Below are positions 49,690 through 58,603 of a DNA stretch of 64,000 nucleotides, piece after piece. The stretch lies in NCBI GenBank assembly GCA_963793845.1, contig CAWCBG010000006.1, positions 57,115 to 121,114 on the forward strand, in the 5' to 3' direction. The stretch is from CAWCBG01 sp963793845 (GTDB taxonomy: Bacteria; Acidobacteriota; Terriglobia; Terriglobales; Acidobacteriaceae). The notes beneath the pieces are model-generated. The model ran no database searches. It was not told the DNA's origin and was given only the letters and a program-made list of their open reading frames with translations. Position 1 is the first letter of the stretch, and the number at the start of each line of letters is the position of its first letter. A program made the position numbers and the translations under genes.

Positions 49690-50778
49690 ATGGCTCAAGG
49701 TACATTAGCTCTTCCCCAACTTCGGACGTTCGGCCCGATGCACAAGATCTTCCGAACGGTTCCAGGGATACTGCTGCTGGCCGCCATCGGCTATCTCGGC
49801 AAGTTCGCCGAGCAGTCCATCAACGCGTACGCCAAGGCCCACCATCTGCATGTGCCGAACATCGAGTACGTCCTGTGGGCCATCCTGATTGGGCTGGCTG
49901 TCTCCAATACCATTGGAGTGCCTGCGGTGTTTAAGCCCGGGGTCTTGACCTATGATTTCTGGCTGAAGGCCGGCATCGTACTGCTGGGCGCGCGCTTTCT
50001 GCTTGGCGACGTGCTGAAACTCGGCGGCATCAGCCTCTCGCTGGTGATTCTGGAACTGGCGGTTGCATTCACCCTCATGACTTTCCTCGGCAGATGGTTC
50101 AAGTTAAAGCCCAAGCTCACCAGCCTGCTCGCAGTGGGATCGGCGGTGTGCGGCGTCGCGGCGATCATCGCGACCAAGGGAGCCATCGATGCTGACGACG
50201 AAGACTCGTCCTACGCGATCGCTGCGATCCTCGCACTGGGAGCGCTGGCACTCTTCACCTTTCCGTTGATCGGACACTGGCTGCATCTGAGCGACCGGGC
50301 CTACGGCTTGTGGGCGGGCTTGGCCGTGGACAATACCGCTGAAGCCACCGCCGCAGGCGCGCTGTACTCCGACGCGGCGGGAAAGATCGCGGTACTGGCG
50401 AAGACCACGCGCAACGCTATGATCGGCTTCGTTGTGCTTGGCTATGCCATTTACTGGTCCAGCAAAGGCCAGGCGCAAGTAGTCAAAGGCAAAGCGGCGT
50501 TTCTCTGGCAGAAGTTCCCCAAGTTCGTGTTGGGATTTCTGTTGATCTCCCTGCTGGCCACCTGGGGAGCCTTCAGCAAAGGCCAGTTGGGCAGCCTGGC
50601 GAACCTCTCACGTTGGGCGTTCCTGCTAACCTTCGCCGGCGTCGGACTACGAACCAATTTCAGCGAGTTGAAAACCCAAGGTCTGCGGCCGTTCCTGGTC
50701 GGCGCTATTGGCGAAATAGCAATTGCTGTGGTCACGCTTGGCCTGGTTCTGGGCGCGGCTAAGGTGTTTCTCCTGTAA
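49690..50778 (+). CDS. YeiH-type putative sulfate exporter
   Basis: From ATG 49690 (AGGAGAG 8 nt upstream) the product has 362 residues with about ten membrane helices: LLAAIGYLGKFAEQSIN, VLWAILIGLAVSNTIGVP, LKAGIVLLGARFLLGDVLK, and VGSAVCGVAAIIATKGAI. This is the UPF0324/YeiH family, annotated as putative sulfate exporters. Position directly behind the reductase and siroheme genes suggests sulfur-oxyanion transport or homeostasis. The specific substrate is not established. Confidence 0.92.
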   Translation: MAQGTLALPQLRTFGPMHKIFRTVPGILLLAAIGYLGKFAEQSINAYAKAHHLHVPNIEYVLWAILIGLAVSNTIGVPAVFKPGVLTYDFWLKAGIVLLGARFLLGDVLKLGGISLSLVILELAVAFTLMTFLGRWFKLKPKLTSLLAVGSAVCGVAAIIATKGAIDADDEDSSYAIAAILALGALALFTFPLIGHWLHLSDRAYGLWAGLAVDNTAEATAAGALYSDAAGKIAVLAKTTRNAMIGFVVLGYAIYWSSKGQAQVVKGKAAFLWQKFPKFVLGFLLISLLATWGAFSKGQLGSLANLSRWAFLLTFAGVGLRTNFSELKTQGLRPFLVGAIGEIAIAVVTLGLVLGAAKVFLL

Positions 50779-51005
50779 GCGGATTTGTGCCGGGACTCAC
50801 GGGCTGGTGTGGGTTCCCGGCTCCACCAGTCGGCACTACCCGCAGATCGTTCTCCGGCGCGACGATCTTTCCCCTTCTGCTCACTTTTTTGTACTGGCGC
50901 GACTAGCTGTTTTGCTAGTAGCGTAACGTGACACCCAGCCTGCAACCTTAATGGCGTGCACAAACCTTCCGCGCGAGCCGAGGGTGCGGCGTGTTCGGAG
51001 GAACT

Positions 51006-52029
51006 GTGGCGAAGGATAAAGATAAGGATAAAAAGAAAGACAAGAAAAACGGCAAGAAGGCGGACAAAAAAGCTGATAAGAGGGCTGAAAAAAAGGCCGC
51101 TGAGAAGTCTCAGCACCAAGCCGGACAAAGTACACCGGTGAGCGCTTCCGCAACGGTGGTGACTTACACCGATGGCGTTCCGCTCGACAAGGTTACCTAC
51201 CTGGAAGCGAAGCTCATTCTGAAGCCAGACCGCTTCACGTCGGTGCAGGCTTTCCGCGACTTCGGCAAGCTTGTCCAGAAGACCGCCAAGAAGGTTGGTG
51301 TCGGTTTCATTGCAGACGCGGAAGCGGGATCTAAGACCACAGATCCGGGAGATCGTCTTCGGAGACACGCCCGACTTTCGGCTCTACAACAATGCCTTCA
51401 TTCTGAGGCGACGGGTTTCCTACGTGGACGGTTTTCCCGTGGGCGACCCAGAGGTTGTTTTCAAGTTTCGTCACCCCGACGAGGCGCAAGCGACCGCCGT
51501 GGACGTGCGCCCAAAGATCGCCGGCAAGTACCGCATCAAGTTCAAGGCGGAGGCGTTGCCGTTAAAGGACCAGGTTGGCGGATATCGTATTCTTTATTCC
51601 CATAACTGCCAGTTCGGCTTAAGCCAGGCGCACGAAGCGGATCGCACCTCGATGTCCACCCTGGTAAGAGTATTCCCCGTGCTGGCCAAGGTACAGAAGT
51701 CTGCCGACGAGAAAATCAGCCTGGTAAACGAAGGTATCGTCGAGGAGGTGCTGCTCCCTCTTGGCCAACTGGATTTCGGCAAAGGGCTGCTGGGCAAGTG
51801 CGATATCGGATTGTGGCGCACCCGTGGCGAGCACAAGTCCCTGGTCGGAGAGTTTGCCTTTCAGGTTCAGTTCGATCGCCGCGAGGATGTGGGCGACAAG
51901 CAAAAGAAGCTGGCAGCGCAGTTCTACGTCACGCTGCAGAATGAAGTAAAAGACTGGCTGGCGCTGGGCGTAACCAAAACCGGCATGGTCTACCGCTTGA
52001 AGGGGAATGAGCCGCAAAGCCATGAGTGA
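51006..52029 (+). pseudogene. Lys-rich CYTH-like protein, single +1 frameshift as sequenced
   Basis: GTG 51006 follows CGGAGG. The N-terminus is extremely Lys/Asp-rich (AKDKDKDKKKDKKNGKKADK, about 45 residues). Frame 3 gives TYLEAKLILKPDRFTSVQAF and KKVGVGFI, then frame 1 gives LRPQIREIVFGDTPDFRLYN, FILRRRVSYVDGFPVGDPEVV and onwards to TGA 52029. Removing one G from the GGG run near 51329-51331 restores one 340-residue protein. The strand pattern (EAK, RLYNNAFILRRR, VVFKFRH) suggests a CYTH/VTC-like tunnel fold, which binds triphosphate or nucleotides; this is my inference. It overlaps the chromate transporter gene, so it may be functionally linked. The frameshift may be a sequencing error. 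Confidence 0.65.
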
Positions 52030-52633
52030 TACCGGAGCAAAACTCGCGTTGCAAACTCCAGCGGGCAGTGCGACTGCGCCTGCTGAAGCCTCAATCGGCC
52101 AGATCTTCCTCGAATTCCTGATCATCGGAGCCACCAGCTTCGGCGGCGTCGTGCCCTACCTGCGCGAGAGCCTGGTCACCAAGCGGCATTGGGTGGACGA
52201 TAAGGAATTCGTGGAGATGCTCTCCATCAGCCAGAGTCTTCCCGGCCTGAACGCGACCAACATGGCCGTCCTGGTGGGGGAGAAGCTGCGTGGGGTCATG
52301 GGATCGATCGCAGCAATCCTGGGCATGTGCTTACCCGGCGCAGTGCTGATGTATGTCGTCGGCGCCTTCTACCGCATCCATGGCGACCACAGTTTCATTA
52401 CCTCCGCCCTGAAGGGCGTAGCCGCAGCGGCCGTTGGGCTGCTCTTGTTCACCGTGGTGAACCTCAGCAAGAAGTCGCTTACCGGGAAGGTCGACCTCGT
52501 TTTTGTGGCCCTGACGGTTATTGCCGTTAACAGGCTCCACCTGGGAGTTCCAAGAACGCTCGTTGGCGTAGGCCTTCTGGCGATTTTCTTCCATTACCCG
52601 CGCAAAGAAAAGAAGGAGATTCCCGCCCCATGA
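52022..52633 (+). CDS. Chromate transporter, N-terminal half (short-chain CHR)
   Basis: The 203-residue product starts at ATG 52022, which overlaps the preceding stop; an ATG at 52007 is in frame. Four to five membrane helices and the CHR signature GATSFGGVVPYLRESLV, FVEMLSISQSLPGLNATNMAVLVG, LPGAVLMYVVGAFY fit the short-chain chromate transporter family. In short-chain systems two such genes form one transporter for chromate or sulfate-like anions. The second half is the next gene, overlapping by four bases. Confidence 0.92.
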   Translation: MSDTGAKLALQTPAGSATAPAEASIGQIFLEFLIIGATSFGGVVPYLRESLVTKRHWVDDKEFVEMLSISQSLPGLNATNMAVLVGEKLRGVMGSIAAILGMCLPGAVLMYVVGAFYRIHGDHSFITSALKGVAAAAVGLLLFTVVNLSKKSLTGKVDLVFVALTVIAVNRLHLGVPRTLVGVGLLAIFFHYPRKEKKEIPAP

Positions 52634-53157
52634 ACCAGATTCCAGCATTGATTCGCGTGTTCTCCTACCTGTCAATCCTGACCGTCGGCGGGGGTATGGC
52701 GGCCTTCCCGGAGATGAAGATCCTTACCGTCGACGTCCACCACTGGCTCGACTTCAAGCAACTCATCCACCTGTACAGCGTGGGACAGATGGCTCCCGGG
52801 CCCAACATGATGATGATCGTCTCCATCGGACAGTGGGCCGGCGGACTGCTGGGTGCCTTGGTAGTGCTGGTTGCGTTCTTCGGTCCCACTGCCGTGCTAG
52901 CCTACGCTGTAGCCAAAGGGTGGAAGAAGTTGGAGAAGTGGCCGTGGCGAACTTCCATTCAGCAGGGGCTGGCGCCGGTCTCGATCGGACTGTTGTTGGC
53001 TGGCTGTTTTACCATGGCGAAAGGAGCGATCAGCGGCCTGGAAACCGGAGCTCTCGCCGTTGCCGTGCTGCTGATCCTGCTGCAGTATAAGATCAATCCG
53101 GCGTTGCTGGTGGTCGGTGGTGCAGTGGTCGGCTTGCTGACCCTCTCGCCCAAATGA
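52630..53157 (+). CDS. Chromate transporter, C-terminal half (short-chain CHR)
   Basis: The 175-residue product starts at ATG 52630, overlapping its partner. It has LTVGGGMAAFPEMKILTV, LIHLYSVGQMAPGPNMMMIVSIG, ALVVLVAFFGPTAVLAYA: the second CHR domain, again about five helices. The two short proteins together match the usual fused ChrA length of about 390 residues. The start codon and tandem arrangement suggest translational coupling. Confidence 0.92.
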   Translation: MNQIPALIRVFSYLSILTVGGGMAAFPEMKILTVDVHHWLDFKQLIHLYSVGQMAPGPNMMMIVSIGQWAGGLLGALVVLVAFFGPTAVLAYAVAKGWKKLEKWPWRTSIQQGLAPVSIGLLLAGCFTMAKGAISGLETGALAVAVLLILLQYKINPALLVVGGAVVGLLTLSPK

Positions 53158-53297
53158 GATCGGCCATGACACTGGCGAGAATCGCCCATTGCAATTGAAC
53201 TAAAAGAAGATGTTGGGTGCGGCCGTTTGGAGCCGCACCGGCAAATGGTATCTACCCGCAGGTACGCTGATGTAAGTACACCAAGCATGGAGGGATT

Positions 53298-53948
53298 GTG
53301 GGCAGTCAAACAACGCTGATCGTAGAAAACACAACCGCTCAAGACGTCAAAGTCTATCTGACACTTGGAGCCGTAGCCGGCTGCGTGACCAACGTCCAGA
53401 ATGTCTCTTTCATTACGAATGTAGTTAATCCACTGCAGGGCTGGTTCACGCTCGGGGCGAAGAAACAGGTGAGTTATACGCCACCGTCAGGAACGGGTAT
53501 CTCGGGTAATTTGGCATTCGGGACCCCGCCCCTGAATTGTGCGCCGCCGCAGTACCCTTCCGGCGTGAACCTGGCCGAGTTTATCCTGAATAACGGTTTC
53601 CAGGGCGCAGGGGCACAGGAAACCATCGATATCAGCGCAGTCGCTGGCGTGAATGCGCTACTGGCCTTCACCATGGCAGGAGGAGGGCAGTGGAATGCAG
53701 GCTCCGGTCATCCAGGTGTCAGTTCCTTCAAGAACGCGGCGATCGGACAAAACACCGGACTGGTTGGGGTTTTTCCATACGCTTGCGACAACTGCACGTC
53801 GAGCGACAACCCACCACAGTGCCCCAGCCCACCGGTAGGAGCTCCGAATCCGCCGCGCCCGCAGGCGGCACCGATCTGTAACGTCCAGCGCGATGCGAGC
53901 AGCGCTGGCGGCAGCGTTACGGTTACCTTCAGTGGATTCGTGAATTAA
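53298..53948 (+). CDS. Cys-rich beta-protein, possible thaumatin-like fold
   Basis: GTG 53298 follows GGAGGG; the product has 216 residues and no obvious signal peptide. It starts GSQTTLIVENTTAQDVKVYL and contains GTPPLNCAPPQYPSGVNLAEF, ETIDISAVAGVNALLAFTMAGG and ACDNCTSSDNPPQCPSPP with a Pro-rich C-terminus. The 'IDISAVAGVNALLAF' phrase and scattered cysteines recall thaumatin-like domains (DVSLVDGFNLP), but the match is weak. I give no function. It stands alone between the chromate transporter and an NTF2-like gene. Confidence 0.7.
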   Translation: MGSQTTLIVENTTAQDVKVYLTLGAVAGCVTNVQNVSFITNVVNPLQGWFTLGAKKQVSYTPPSGTGISGNLAFGTPPLNCAPPQYPSGVNLAEFILNNGFQGAGAQETIDISAVAGVNALLAFTMAGGGQWNAGSGHPGVSSFKNAAIGQNTGLVGVFPYACDNCTSSDNPPQCPSPPVGAPNPPRPQAAPICNVQRDASSAGGSVTVTFSGFVN

Positions 53949-54247
53949 CCCTAACCAAGCGACCCGCCCACGCGCGCTCCGATGCGTTTCGTCCGGGGGA
54001 CAGGTTTCATTACTTACTTTGGCATGTGATTTTCACCGCGAGAAACGGCTCTTGGCGAGAAGACTTGCGTGCATCCTACACAAACGGGCAATGGCTCCAG
54101 GCGATCGTTTGCCTACCGAGTGGATGGCAAGGCACGGCACGTTTTGTACGCTGAGCCAAAGAATGTTGATGGGGAAGCAATGACAAAACTAAGTGACCAG
54201 GCCTGCGCGTCAGGGCGCGCCCGAAGTAGACAAATTGAAGGCTCAAG
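53949..54247. other. Intergenic stretch, no gene seen
   Basis: These 299 bases contain one short open frame (54069 on) with poor composition and no ribosome site. I see no repeat or hairpin of note. Confidence 0.5.
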
Positions 54248-54667
54248 ATGAACGATCAACCAAAGAATGAGCAGTATTCTGGAGTGCGAGATCAAGAGAT
54301 CCGTGCGGCACTGGATCAGCATTGGGCGGCGTCCGATGCCAACGATTTTGAAACGGAGCACCGCATCTATCACGAGGACGCGGTGCTGGAATACCCGCAG
54401 TCAGGCGAGCGAACCCGCGGTCGACGCAACATCCAGAACCAACGCTCTAGTCAGCCGAGCAAGAAGCGGTTTGCTGTCCAGCGAATCATTGGCGGCGGTG
54501 ATCTTTGGATCACCGAACTCATCCTGACATATGACGGCAAGCCGTCCTACACCGTGAGCATCATGGAGTTCAGGGACGACAAGGTTGCGCGGGAGACACA
54601 GTACTTTGCGGATCCATTCGTGGCTCCCGCATGGCGCGCTCAGTGGGTCGAACGGATGGACACGTAA
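54248..54667 (+). CDS. SnoaL/NTF2-like protein
   Basis: The 139-residue protein starts MNDQPKNEQYSG and has the NTF2-like layout: ALDQHWAASDANDFETEHRIYHEDAVLEYPQSGER, RGRRNIQNQR, and a strand pattern to SIMEFRDDKVARETQYFADPF ending in WRAQWVERM. SnoaL-like domains bind small hydrophobic ligands; many are uncharacterised. A weak ribosome site (AAGGCTCAAG) precedes the ATG. It lies upstream of the doxX palindrome but is probably a separate unit. Confidence 0.85.
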   Translation: MNDQPKNEQYSGVRDQEIRAALDQHWAASDANDFETEHRIYHEDAVLEYPQSGERTRGRRNIQNQRSSQPSKKRFAVQRIIGGGDLWITELILTYDGKPSYTVSIMEFRDDKVARETQYFADPFVAPAWRAQWVERMDT

Positions 54668-54790
54668 TCTCGATCGCGAAAATTCGCTGACGACACCACC
54701 ATTTGTGGCTTGCAGCATAGTTGTCGAGAACAGAGACTAGCGCCAGAGACCCGCTAAGTCCTGATTGACGCGGTGACGCGAGAAGTCAAA

Positions 54791-54817
54791 CTGTAACGAT
54801 ATCGGGTATCGTTACAG
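54791..54817 (+). promoter_or_regulatory. Perfect 11-bp palindrome, candidate operator of the DoxX gene
   Basis: CTGTAACGATA (54791-54801) and TATCGTTACAG (54807-54817) are perfect inverted copies with a 5-nt centre. The TGTAACGATA arm is of the sort bound by TetR/AcrR or MarR repressors. It lies 27 bases before the DoxX ATG, where a repressor would block transcription. A hairpin in the RNA is an alternative reading. Confidence 0.7.
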
Positions 54818-54843
54818 CATTTCCTCCGATGGAAGGACAGGAG

Positions 54844-55317
54844 ATGGATTGGAAACGGTTGGTCCAATTTGTGCTGCTGGGCAGCAGTGATTTGGAACAA
54901 TATGCCATCCTGCTGGTACGCGTGTCGCTCGGGCTGTTCTTCGCCATCTCCGGGGCAAACAAATTGTTTGTCGCAGGCAGCAGGCAAACTATGTACGAAA
55001 CGCTCGTTGAGGCCAAAGTCCCATTTCCCCGCCTGATGACTTATTTCGTGTCGGGCGTCGAGTTCGTTGGCGGATGCTTGCTGACCGTGGGGCTCCTTTC
55101 GAGCCTGGCCTGCGTGGCTTTACTGGTCGATATGCTTGTCGCCATCCTGACCACCAAGCTTTCCGCCATGCCTAAAAGACTTTCGCCGCTTAACTGGCTC
55201 GACGATTTCCTCTACCTTCCGGAAGTCCTGTACGTCCTCTTCTTTATCTGGTTGATCTGCTCTGGTCCGGGAAAGTTCAGTGTCGACTACTGGCTCGCCG
55301 GCAAGTTATGGAGGTGA
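54844..55317 (+). CDS. DoxX family membrane protein
   Basis: From ATG 54844 (GGAAGGACAGGAG upstream; an ATG at 54829 lacks a site) the product has 157 residues with four membrane helices: VRVSLGLFFAISGANKLFVAG, MTYFVSGVEFVGGCLLTVG, CVALLVDMLVAILTT and LYVLFFIWLICSG. The ISGANKL phrase fits DoxX/DoxD. DoxX proteins are small inner-membrane proteins linked to redox or thiosulfate metabolism in some species. A perfect palindrome lies just upstream. No partner gene is adjacent. Confidence 0.9.
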   Translation: MDWKRLVQFVLLGSSDLEQYAILLVRVSLGLFFAISGANKLFVAGSRQTMYETLVEAKVPFPRLMTYFVSGVEFVGGCLLTVGLLSSLACVALLVDMLVAILTTKLSAMPKRLSPLNWLDDFLYLPEVLYVLFFIWLICSGPGKFSVDYWLAGKLWR

Positions 55318-55551
55318 TCGATCGACGAAGCAGCTTGTTGCTAGACGGGAACTCGATCGTCATTGCCAGAAGTTGTCGGTCGCAGGACTAGTGCAAAGTC
55401 CTGCTTGACGCCGTTCTCGGAGGAGTGAACTGCCGGGCACGCCAGGCACTTCACACACCCATCGCCACTCGGCTTCGAAGCGGGGTTGATTCTCCGCAGA
55501 CCCTTTTTCGCTTTCGATTGTCCTTTCGTGTCCTGTGTTTGCGAAATAATG

Positions 55552-56010
55552 TCAAGCCACCAGCAAGACCTTTCCGATAACACCGTCCTCCGCGGTGGCT
55601 TGAGCTTCGGCAGCGTTGCTGAGTGGCAGCTGGCGGCTGATCGGGATCATCAGTTTGCCATCTCGGACGGCTTCGGCCATGAACTGAAGAGTTTTCGCAT
55701 CAGGTGTCGCTTACACGGGTACCACCTTTACGTTTGGGTACTTCTCGGCATTCCGTGATGCTCCGAGAACCGATGCAAACACTCCTCCCGGCCTGACCTT
55801 GGCGATCAATTGTTCAGCAGTCTTGCCGTTGACCGTATCAGCGACGACATCGAGCATCGGAAGATTCGCAATCGCATTGTCGTCATTGGTTGCGACTAAC
55901 TGATCCGCGCCGACGGTCTTCGCTTCATCCATCTGGCTCTTCAGCACTCCTGCAATCACGACTGCTCCCCGTTGCTTCGCAGTATATTCCGGCTGACAAC
56001 TTTCTGGCGG
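55552..56010 (-). pseudogene. Remnant of a zinc-type alcohol dehydrogenase/quinone oxidoreductase
   Basis: The C-terminal part of an MDR-family oxidoreductase is readable: KQRGAVVIAGVLKSQMDEAK, TVGADQLVATND, VVADTVNGKTAEQLIAKVRPGGVFASVLG, then an in-frame TAA (55711-55713), then DAKTLQFMAEAVRDGKLMIP, ATAEDGVIGKVLLVA and TGA 55552-55554. The N-terminal catalytic domain (about 150 residues) is absent, so this is a truncated, stop-interrupted fragment. No frameshift is needed, unlike the other damaged genes here, so it looks like genuine decay. Confidence 0.8.
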
Positions 56011-56161
56011 CTGCACCCATCAGCTTGTGTTTGCGGCTACCTTTCTTCTTCCGCCACGGCCGGAGTTTCTTCATCATCTCAGAGAGACGCTTGCGGCCGC
56101 TAGAGGTTCTGCCGCCAGGCACGCGGGCTAGATGTGGCTGCAGCGCTGCAGCCTCCTCCGC

Positions 56162-56653
56162 CTAGAAAAGGATTCCGGCTAACTGCTCCGCCGCAAGATC
56201 TGCTTTTTCACGACGAATCTTCGGTGTCATCGATGGATCATTCTGGACACTGGAGCTCACGCTCACAACAAAAGCACGGTCGCGCACCCTACCCACTACC
56301 TGCTCGGCATACCCGCCGGCCTTGCCTTCGACGCTGCACGTGACAGCCTCATTTCCGACAGCCTGGACAGGGCTACTCTTCGGCGGGCATTGCGCGAGGT
56401 ATGAGGGAAATTGTTTGGCGATGTCGGTCATGATGCCGACCGAGATGCGCAGCTGGTAAACGACATATCCCTGCTGTCGTGAGAATTCGCAGACTCCATC
56501 GCCCTTATCGCTAACGTTGGCAGTCGCGATCACCGCACCGCCCAAAATGCCGCCCGCCGTCGCTTCATTCATCCAGGGACACTTGGCCTGCCCGCGGCAC
56601 ACGGTAGGTACGAACATCGCCAGGCCGAGCAGAAGTATGTGGGCTCTTCGCAT
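56162..56653 (-). CDS. Exported Cys-containing hypothetical protein
   Basis: From ATG 56653 the 163-residue product has a signal peptide (MRRAHILLLGLAMFVPTVC, cleavage near CRGQA) and a beta-rich mature part: CPWMNEATAGGILGG, CEFSRQQGYVVYQLRISVG, CPPKSSPVQAVGNEAVTCS and SVQNDPSMTPKIRREKADLAAEQLAGILF. Four mature cysteines suggest two disulfides. It resembles other acidobacterial exported proteins with 'NEAVTCS...V.GRVRDRAFVV', function unknown. It lies 48 bases downstream of, and on the same strand as, the CRTAC1 gene's end, but is probably a separate unit. Confidence 0.78.
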   Translation of the reverse strand: MRRAHILLLGLAMFVPTVCRGQAKCPWMNEATAGGILGGAVIATANVSDKGDGVCEFSRQQGYVVYQLRISVGIMTDIAKQFPSYLAQCPPKSSPVQAVGNEAVTCSVEGKAGGYAEQVVGRVRDRAFVVSVSSSVQNDPSMTPKIRREKADLAAEQLAGILF

Positions 56654-56700
56654 CAAAGCAGCGGTTTTTCAGAGTGCCGTTTCATCGTTTTGTCAGCCGA

Positions 56701-58587
56701 CTAGGATCTCATGGCAGGCTTCAGCGCTTCCGCCTTGAGGATCTTGCCGCCCTCCTGAATAACGTACAGGCGGTTTACTTCCAGATCCTTCAATTGATCA
56801 ATTTGTCCGCTTAACCAGCGTATCTCTACCATGTCCACCTTGGCTGCCCGCTCCAGGCCGAAGTGCATGCGCATGTCATTTTGTGAGAAGTAGCTACCGC
56901 CGCTGCGCAACTCGTCCATCTGGACCAGCGGCTTCTCCGCAGTCGGGACGGTCTTGGCCGTCACAGTAACGCGACTGCCGATACCTGTGCGATTGGATTT
57001 CACACCCACGAGTTTGATCTTGATCCAGTTCCGGTTAAGAGTGGAGTCGCAACGGAGGAGCTGCGGAATCGCGTTGACGCAGTTGACCGCGATGTCAAGA
57101 TCGCCATCGTTGTCGTAGTCGCCAAAGGCACAACCACGCGCCGGAGCGCTCTCCATGATGCCGGGACCGCCTTGATTGGTGACCTCTTCGAATCGCCCAT
57201 TACGCAGGTTGCGGTAGAGATACTTGTGTTCGGCATACTTCAGGTCGGCCTTTGACTTGTCGACCTCGGGATAGACGTGTCCGTTGGACATCAAAATGTC
57301 GAGCCAACCGTCGTTGTCCATGTCGAAGAAGCCCACGCCCCAGCCCAGAAGACGGGTGTTGACGCCCAGGCCGCTGGGATAGGTGCGATCTTCGAACACC
57401 CCGTCGCCAAGATTGGTGTAGAGCGAGTCGGTATCGCCGGCGAAGTTTGTCTTCACGACGTCGAGATTGCCATCGCGATTGTAGTCGCCGATGGAAACTC
57501 CCATTCCGGCCTGCGGCTTCGCTTCGGCGGACAGCGCTGCTCCGGCCTCAATGGCGATGTCCTTAAAGGTTCCGTCCTTTTGATTCAGATACAGGGTGGC
57601 AGGGGCAGAATCGTTGGCCACGTAGATGTCGGGCCATCCGTCGTTATCAAGGTCCGAAGCGGCCACACTGAGGCCATAGGTGCCAACCGCGTTCCACATC
57701 CCCGCCTTCTGACTCACATCGTCGAAGGTGCCATCCCCGTTATTGTGATACAGGATATTTTTCCCGCCCGGCAGCCCAGGCGGACCGCAGGCGACCAGAA
57801 TGCCTTTGTAAGTACATGGGCCATCTTCTGGTGCAGGAGCAGTTTTCAGATCGAAATCGACGTAGTTCGCAACGAACAGATCAAGATGCCCATCGCGGTC
57901 ATAATCGACCCAGGTACAGCCGGTATTCCAGCGGGTCTTCGGTCCGGGCTGGATCAGCCCTGCGCGTTCCGTGACATCGGTGAACGTTCCATCGCCATTG
58001 TTGTGATAAAGGGCGTTCTGTCCGTAGTAGGTGACGAACAGGTCGTCGTGGCCATCATTGTCGTAATCTCCGACGCAACAGGCCTGCCCCCAGCCATTGC
58101 GCAGTTCCAGACCCGAACCCTTGGTGACATCGGTGAACGTGCCGTCGCGGTTGTTCTTGAACAAGTGACAATGTGGCTCCTGGCCCTTGGCGAATCCTTC
58201 AAGGCGCCACCCGTTCACCAGAAACACGTCCAGCCAGCCATCATTGTCATAATCGTAAAAGGCAAGACCGCAACCTGTAGTTTCCAGCAGATACTTATTC
58301 TTGCCCACACCGCCGTAGATGGTTTCGATGTCGAGGCCCGAACCTTTGACAACATCAACAAAGCTGACACCCAGCGGGGTACCTTCAATGGGCGATTTCG
58401 GTCCAGGGGGCGGAGGCGCCGGCTTGGCGTCGTAGCTGCGCTCGATCGGCCCAATCTTCTCTTTTGTCTGACCTTGTGTAGCATCCTGCGGTTGCGGAGG
58501 AACGGCCAGAGCCAGAATGTCTGTGAAGGGCAGTACAAGAGCTGTGCGGCTTAGCGAACGAAGAAATTTTCGGCGATCCCAGGGCAA
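56701..58587 (-). CDS. CRTAC1/ASPIC FG-GAP repeat protein
   Basis: The 628-residue protein begins with a possible Tat signal (MPWDRRKFLRSLSRTALVLP). The body has FG-GAP/VCBS-type repeats with DYDNDG or DRDG calcium motifs (FYDYDNDGWLDVFLVNG, DYDNDGHDDLFVTYYG, DLDNDGWPDIYVAND, DYNRDGNLDVVKTNF, DMDNDGWLDILMSNG, DYDNDGDLDIAVN), forming a propeller. A C-terminal ASPIC/UnbV domain (about 510-620) follows (GSRVTVTAKT, LRSGGSYFSQND, HFGLERAAKVDMVEIRWLSG). Such proteins are extracytoplasmic, with no established enzyme function. It follows the multiheme-TPR gene by 16 bases. Confidence 0.94.
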   Translation of the reverse strand: MPWDRRKFLRSLSRTALVLPFTDILALAVPPQPQDATQGQTKEKIGPIERSYDAKPAPPPPGPKSPIEGTPLGVSFVDVVKGSGLDIETIYGGVGKNKYLLETTGCGLAFYDYDNDGWLDVFLVNGWRLEGFAKGQEPHCHLFKNNRDGTFTDVTKGSGLELRNGWGQACCVGDYDNDGHDDLFVTYYGQNALYHNNGDGTFTDVTERAGLIQPGPKTRWNTGCTWVDYDRDGHLDLFVANYVDFDLKTAPAPEDGPCTYKGILVACGPPGLPGGKNILYHNNGDGTFDDVSQKAGMWNAVGTYGLSVAASDLDNDGWPDIYVANDSAPATLYLNQKDGTFKDIAIEAGAALSAEAKPQAGMGVSIGDYNRDGNLDVVKTNFAGDTDSLYTNLGDGVFEDRTYPSGLGVNTRLLGWGVGFFDMDNDGWLDILMSNGHVYPEVDKSKADLKYAEHKYLYRNLRNGRFEEVTNQGGPGIMESAPARGCAFGDYDNDGDLDIAVNCVNAIPQLLRCDSTLNRNWIKIKLVGVKSNRTGIGSRVTVTAKTVPTAEKPLVQMDELRSGGSYFSQNDMRMHFGLERAAKVDMVEIRWLSGQIDQLKDLEVNRLYVIQEGGKILKAEALKPAMRS

Positions 58588-58603
58588 AACAAGTCCTCCT
58601 CAG

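Noticed and set aside
55341..55583. 80-codon minus-strand frame downstream of the DoxX gene
   Set aside because: No convincing ribosome site or motif; the GDGCVKCLACPA phrase alone is too weak.
57277..58554. 425-codon plus-strand frame opposite the CRTAC1 gene
   Set aside because: Val/Ile-rich antisense of repeated DYDNDG codons; no ribosome site.
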